In this document: positions 60,499-64,000 of the stretch, in pieces
How the letters are laid out: the number at the start of each line of letters is the position of its first letter
How positions within the stretch are numbered: the stretch's first letter is position 1
Source of the DNA: Fulvia fulva
Taxonomy: Eukaryota; Ascomycota; Dothideomycetes; Mycosphaerellales; Mycosphaerellaceae
Reading direction: 5' to 3'
DNA: 64,000 nucleotides
Assembly (NCBI RefSeq): GCF_020509005.1
Contig: NC_063023.1
Coordinates: forward strand, 1,860,001-1,924,000
Translations under genes and position numbers: made by a program
Notes under the pieces: generated by a model
Database searches by the model: none
Told to the model about the DNA's origin: nothing
What the model saw: the letters and a program-made list of their open reading frames with translations, nothing else

Positions 60499-60510
60499 GG
60501 TCTTTTGTGA
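60499..60510 (-). promoter_or_regulatory. Primer-binding site of M copy B
   Basis: TCACAAAAGACC immediately after the 5' LTR (minus). It matches no tRNA 3' end that I recognise, but ACAAAAGAC is complementary to GTCTTTTGT in the LTR (minus strand of 60610-60618). Confidence 0.5.
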
Positions 60511-61030
60511 TGTCAGGGCGAGAGCCTGGCCTGTGAGATGCAAGGGTGAAAGCGAGAATGCAGGTGCGAAGTGCAGATGCAAAAGGGTATAGTATGATTG
60601 CTACACAAAACAAAAGACGAAGAAAGCAAGAGAGGCCTGGGGAAGGCCAGATATTTATACGCGACCCTCGCGAGTGCGTGTCCCCGCATCAACAGGGCTA
60701 ACCCGTGCGAAGCCGCGCTCAGCAGCTTTGCTCAAAACCTTATTCCAACCTGCCCTACGTTCCGAGTCTTCCACGTGCTTCTTCCAGGGTCCAGCGCAGT
60801 CGCGGGTGCTCGCGGGAGTGCCGTGAGTCACACAGTCACGAGCCGAAGTGAATCTGTCAAGGTTTGGTAGAGGGGTGAATTTGGAGGGCTGGGTCCCGTA
60901 GTGAATGTTGCGGGGCATATGATTCTTGGCGCTCACACACCAAGCTGGACTGTCACTTCTTGACGACTTCTGAGCACTCTGAGGCTCTTCTGTCCCCACC
61001 TTCTGAACACTCTGTGGGGAGACCATGACA
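60511..61030 (-). repeat. M LTR 3 (5' LTR of copy B)
   Basis: 520 bp. Contains TATAAATA (60652-60659) and, 41 bp downstream, GTCTTTTGT (60618-60610). A 123-codon open frame (61026-60655) in this LTR is the duplicate of the pol C-terminus. Confidence 0.9.
60610..60659 (-). promoter_or_regulatory. M LTR promoter core: TATA box and presumed RNA start
   Basis: TATAAATA at 60659-60652 (minus), then 41 bp to GTCTTTTGT, the segment complementary to the primer site. If transcription starts there, the RNA 5' end could fold back as primer. Confidence 0.45.
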
Positions 61031-61051
61031 CTCTATGGGGAGACCATGACA
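61031..61051 (-). repeat. 21-bp fragment of an M LTR terminus
   Basis: CTCTATGGGGAGACCATGACA repeats the last 21 bases of LTR 3 (61010-61030) with one G-to-A change. It looks like the stub of a further LTR or a junction duplication. Confidence 0.7.
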
Positions 61052-61102
61052 TAAGGTGAATAACGCTCAGAGGACTAAGGCGTGTTTTAGGAGGGGGGGT
61101 AC
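61052..61102 (+). pseudogene. 3' end of X2 body with polypurine tract
   Basis: Matches X at about 34735-34783; GAGGGGGGGTAC at 61091-61102 is the polypurine tract before the 3' LTR. Confidence 0.75.
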
Positions 61103-61286
61103 TATCACGGGCAGCCCGCGACCCCTTACTATAGCTGCGTCGGCCCGGCTAAACCGCGGACCTTCTGCATCGGGTTAGCGCGGCTTGGCTTTACTTTATA
61201 ACTTCGCCGCGCCTTGCGCTCCTCTTTCGTAGCTTCGTAGAACAATAACTATCTCATTCGGACCCTATAGTACGCGCGCCCTTACA
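61103..61286 (+). repeat. 3' LTR of X2
   Basis: 184 bp, TATCACGGGC...CCTTACA, followed by the TSD cttat. Confidence 0.9.
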
Positions 61287-61291
61287 CTTAT

Positions 61292-62917
61292 ACTTCTATA
61301 GTAGAAGCAGCTTAGTTAGCCCGTCTATAGGCATGTCGTTAGTACTAAGATACTTAATCTTAATGTCTCTACGCTAGTCTCGCTATCGGAGCTAGTAGTA
61401 GTAGATATTAACGTAGCGTAGCTTCGTATTAAGCTTTTACCCTTATTAGTTAATAAGACGGATAGTCTACGTGTTATCGTAGTATAAGTAGGTACGCTAA
61501 TTAAACTGAAGGTGTATCTTAGCGAAGACTCGTTCCTACTATATAAGCTCTAAGGCGGCTTATAAAAGCCCGAGTAGCTTAGCCTCTATTATAGACTTAG
61601 TAACAGTGATTTGTTTAGATGCCTTATAATCTACTAGTCTACCGAACAGTATAAAGACCTAGCTATTTAAGCTAGTCCTATTATTATTTATACCGTAGGA
61701 CGCGTCCGATACTCTAAAGAACTCGTAGTTACTACCGAGGTACTCTAGTTAGCTATAAAGGCTAGTAATGTATTTGCTAGCGCTATATATAAGGCAGAGG
61801 TTCTTAGTCTCTAGGAGATAGCGTAAGCACTAATCTATAAGCTTAAGGTATGTCTTAGTTAGCTTAGTTAGATACTACAATAGTATAGATAAGGAAAAGG
61901 CGATATTAGGCCGCGTGTGTATAGCGGCAAAGTTAAGGGATCCTATACGTTATTAGTACGTAAGGATAGCGATAGAGGTAGGTTAATGACCCTCTAGAAC
62001 GGTCTAATTAAGGTTTTAATCTACTAGGACTATCGTTTTGCGTATATTCGTAGATATACTAAATTTGGCGGCTAGCTTCTTAATATAGTCTTCTTAAGAG
62101 AGCTATAGTAAGCGCTTGTTTCTATCGCGCGTAACCTTGATTCCTAGGAACTAGGAGAGATTACCGAGCTCGTATATCTTATACTTAGTAAGTAGCCGCT
62201 ACTTAATATTAGTAGTATAGGCCTTATACTTACGGTAGTAGAGTATAACTAGGTTGTTAACGTAAAAGAAGAACATAACCTTGTTATTATAGTAGATACA
62301 TTCGGAGTCCGATAGGGGTACTAGTCTAAGGGAGGCTAGCGTCTCGGTTAGGGAGTTATACTATAATAAAGGGGACTCCTTTAGACCGTAGAGGGCCTTA
62401 ACTAGCTTAAGGGCGTGTCTATAGGATGGCCTGTCGATTCTAGGAGGTAGTTATAGATATATAGTGTATAGTAGGTCCGAGTTTAGGAAGGCGTTAACAA
62501 TATCGAATTGTTCGGCTTCTAGGTTAAAGCTCGCGGCTATAGTATAGTAGAGGCGGAACATACTTACTAGTAGTATAGCGGCGTATATGTCTAAGTATGT
62601 TCCTTACAAATCGCCTCTTACGTATAGCCTAGCCTTGAAGCTCTTAAGTATACCGTGCTTGTCTAGTTTATATTTATATACCTACTTAAGCGGTAGTAGT
62701 AGCTAAAGTCCCTCCTCTTACTAAGCATCCTAATCCTTCTCTTCCTTTATTGCCTATCTAAATATGCCTGTTACTAGGGCTTTAGTAAACTCCTTAGCTA
62801 TAGCTTCGATCTACTATTAGGAGAAGCGGTGTTTTATAGCGGCTCGGTAGTTAGAAGGTTCGGGCGGAAGGTTATCGCGGTATATAGAGGTAGTAGTATT
62901 AATACGCCTTATACAAA
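61292..62917 (-). pseudogene. Copia C3 RT and RNase H
   Basis: Minus-strand copia RT (RVT_2): KHGILKSFKARLYVRGD near 62640, EQFDIVNAFLNSDLLY near 62500, and a catalytic box reading FYVNNLVILY near 62250 (YVDD with both Asp changed to Asn by RIP). RNase H-like end: RVSDASYGINNNRTS near 61680, EAKLLGLL near 61590 and TNDMPIDGLTK near 61330. TAG/TAA stops throughout. The frame resumes across X2 as HFVKLLNIAKKGVD at 47075. Integrase and gag are missing. Confidence 0.75.
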
Positions 62918-64000
62918 GCAGGCCACTGCCCCTAGGACTGAGGGAGTTCTACCTCATTCAATCTGGACAGCTTGAAGCTCTCTTCACCCTGTTTCTTCAG
63001 CTCTAAACGCCGCGGAGGTGCCTTGCTACATTAGGCAACTCCTAGGCAATGGTAGCCTAGGCTACGGCACTAACGGCGCCTACGGCCCTACAGGCGAAGC
63101 CCCCCTAAGACAACTAGCAGCAACTTATAGAGGACGCAAAAAGTATAGAAACTAACGATCAGCTCCCTTACCGGTCTCTACAGGTAATGATCACTTAGCT
63201 ACGCACGGCGCTTGTACTGTCGTATCACCGAGGGCAACAAGAAATGAGGACGACGTCCTAGGCGATTAGTAAGGCCACCCAGAATTAACACCCCTATAGC
63301 TAGGCATCGGTCGCGGCATCGATACTAGGCCCCCGCCTAACGCACGATGCAGTTACGATCCGCATTGCAGCAAAGGAAGACCAGGCCGAAGTTGCGAAGC
63401 TATCGAACAAGGAGCTCGCCTAACGAATCAACCAACTAGGGGTGGTCGTAGTGAACCAACAGTCTAACGGCACTCTACAGATCTATACTAGCTCTGCTAC
63501 TACTAGGAGGCACCTAGAGGCACAGCCACAGTGGGCATCTAAGGTTGCGGTATTAGCGAAGGTCTTAACGAAACAATTTACGATCCTAGTCCACGACATG
63601 CCTAAGGAGTTTGACCTAACCAACTAGGGTCACCTACGCGCTCTCTAAGAGGACAACCCGGTCACTCTTAACTCTCCAATCCAGAAGGCGACTTGGCTCT
63701 ATAGGAAATGGCCAGAAGGCAAGAAGGCCTCGGCGCTAATAGTATAGCTACAAGACGCGAAAGCGGCGGATCTAGCGATAGAACAAGGCCTGGTCTGGCA
63801 ATATAGCCTCAAGACAGTAGAAAAGCACTCCTCATCCTTTCGTGTCCTCCAATGCTTTAAATGCCAACAGTATGGACACCAAACCTACACGTATACAAAT
63901 AAGCAGGCCTGCTCGAACTGTACAGGAGACTATATGTCTAGGGACTGTATATCGACTACGAGACGGTACGCGAACTGTCCGGGGCACCACCTATCGTATA
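62918..64000 (+). mobile_element. LINE, 5' part, runs out of the window
   Basis: Colinear with the LINE at 39103 onwards from its first base (GCAGGCCACTGCCCC). Many CA/TG remain, so this copy is much less RIPped. Contains a 5' leader and most of ORF1. Confidence 0.8.
63300..64000 (+). pseudogene. LINE ORF1, partial
   Basis: One phase reads THDAVTIRIAAKEDQAEVAK, then an open block 63442-63627 (QIYTSSATTRRHLEAQPQW; FTILVHDMPKEFD), an RRM-like or coiled nucleic-acid-binding region. Zinc knuckles follow at 63850-64000: CFKCQQYGHQTYTY, CSNCTGDYMSRDC and CPGHHLSY. Two TAG/TAA (near 63423 and 63625) are the only breaks I see. No 4-bp deletion, unlike the copy at 39813. The C-terminus lies outside the window. 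Confidence 0.75.

Larger units (their letters stand above)
48969..61030 (-). mobile_element. Tandem array of two Ty3 chromoviruses (family M) sharing the middle LTR
   Basis: Three 520-bp LTRs start at 48969, 54740 and 60511; the last two are 5771 bp apart, and the first two also. Two full bodies lie between them: copy A 49489-54739 and copy B 55260-60510. Both read minus: gag on the right, pol to the left. LTR ends are TGTCA...TGACA. The outer flanks (aagac / ctcta or taagg) show no TSD. RIP is light; the right 3.3 kb of each body appears identical, including shared RIP stops. Confidence 0.9.
47081..61286 (+). mobile_element. Second copy of element X (X2), internally deleted and carrying the M array
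   Basis: LTRs of 184 bp at 47081-47264 and 61103-61286; TSD cttat at 47076-47080 and 61287-61291. The left body (47265-48968) matches X 20676-22368, and the right body (61052-61102) matches the last bases of X before its 3' LTR. About 5 kb of X interior is absent and the M array occupies the gap. Confidence 0.85.
46988..62917 (-). mobile_element. Ty1/copia element C3, split by X2
   Basis: Minus-strand copia RT/RNase H at 61292-62917 continues in frame at 47075 after removing X2 (47081-61286) and one copy of its TSD cttat. The 5' half is missing: the element ends where a LINE begins at 62918. Confidence 0.7.

Noticed and set aside
1..64000. Bacterial-type features (CRISPR, operons, ribosome binding sites) and tRNA/rRNA genes
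   Set aside because: No regularly spaced repeats, cloverleaf or rRNA sequence recognised; the content is eukaryotic retroelements throughout.

Overview
The window is gene-poor heterochromatin of a filamentous ascomycete (Pezizomycotina). It consists almost entirely of nested retrotransposons mutated by repeat-induced point mutation (RIP). Across most of 1-23 kb and 34-47 kb the dinucleotides CA and TG are nearly absent while TA and CG remain common. Nearly every internal stop in recognisable frames is TAG or TAA where Gln or Trp is expected. I see no host gene, tRNA, rRNA or CRISPR array. The species cannot be named from this sequence.

Left edge (1-9.1 kb): the 3' part of a Ty3/gypsy element (family Z, + strand, gag-pol 1 to about 4.3 kb); an unrecognised minus-strand reading frame (4707-6905) beside an LTR-like repeat (6913-7291); the LTR and gag of a minus-strand Ty1/copia; and a LINE 3' stub.

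Centre (9.1-45.9 kb): a nest four levels deep, resolved by matching LTR lengths and target-site duplications (TSDs). Z' (minus, 132-bp LTRs at 9132 and 45763) holds a short LINE derivative (Y1) and a chromodomain Ty3 element W (11454-45396, two 363-bp LTRs, TSD gtata). W carries a Fot1/pogo transposon in its 5' LTR (TSD TA), a Ty1/copia element (14038-19811, TSD tagga) that holds a solo LTR, a second chromodomain Ty3 element X (20492-34967, 184-bp LTRs, TSD gagat), and a LINE (39103-43992). X itself holds LINE derivative Y2 (23243-25240) and a nearly intact Tad-like LINE (28861-34020).

Right (45.9-64 kb): a minus-strand copia (C3) is split by a second X copy (X2, 47081-61286, TSD cttat). X2 has lost most of its interior, and a tandem array of two Ty3 chromoviruses (family M: LTR-body-LTR-body-LTR, minus strand, 5771-bp period) occupies the gap. 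The window ends inside another LINE (62918-64000).

RIP load gives a relative chronology. Z', W, copia, Fot1 and X are heavily mutated. Y2, the Tad-like LINE, the M array, the solo LTR and the last LINE keep many CA/TG dinucleotides and long reading frames, so they are younger or escaped RIP. The most interesting points are the two unrecognised antisense frames (4707-6905 and 44440-44958), the mosaic RIP pattern in the M tandem, a Tf1-like self-priming arrangement in both M and X, and the M pol frame that runs into its own LTR.
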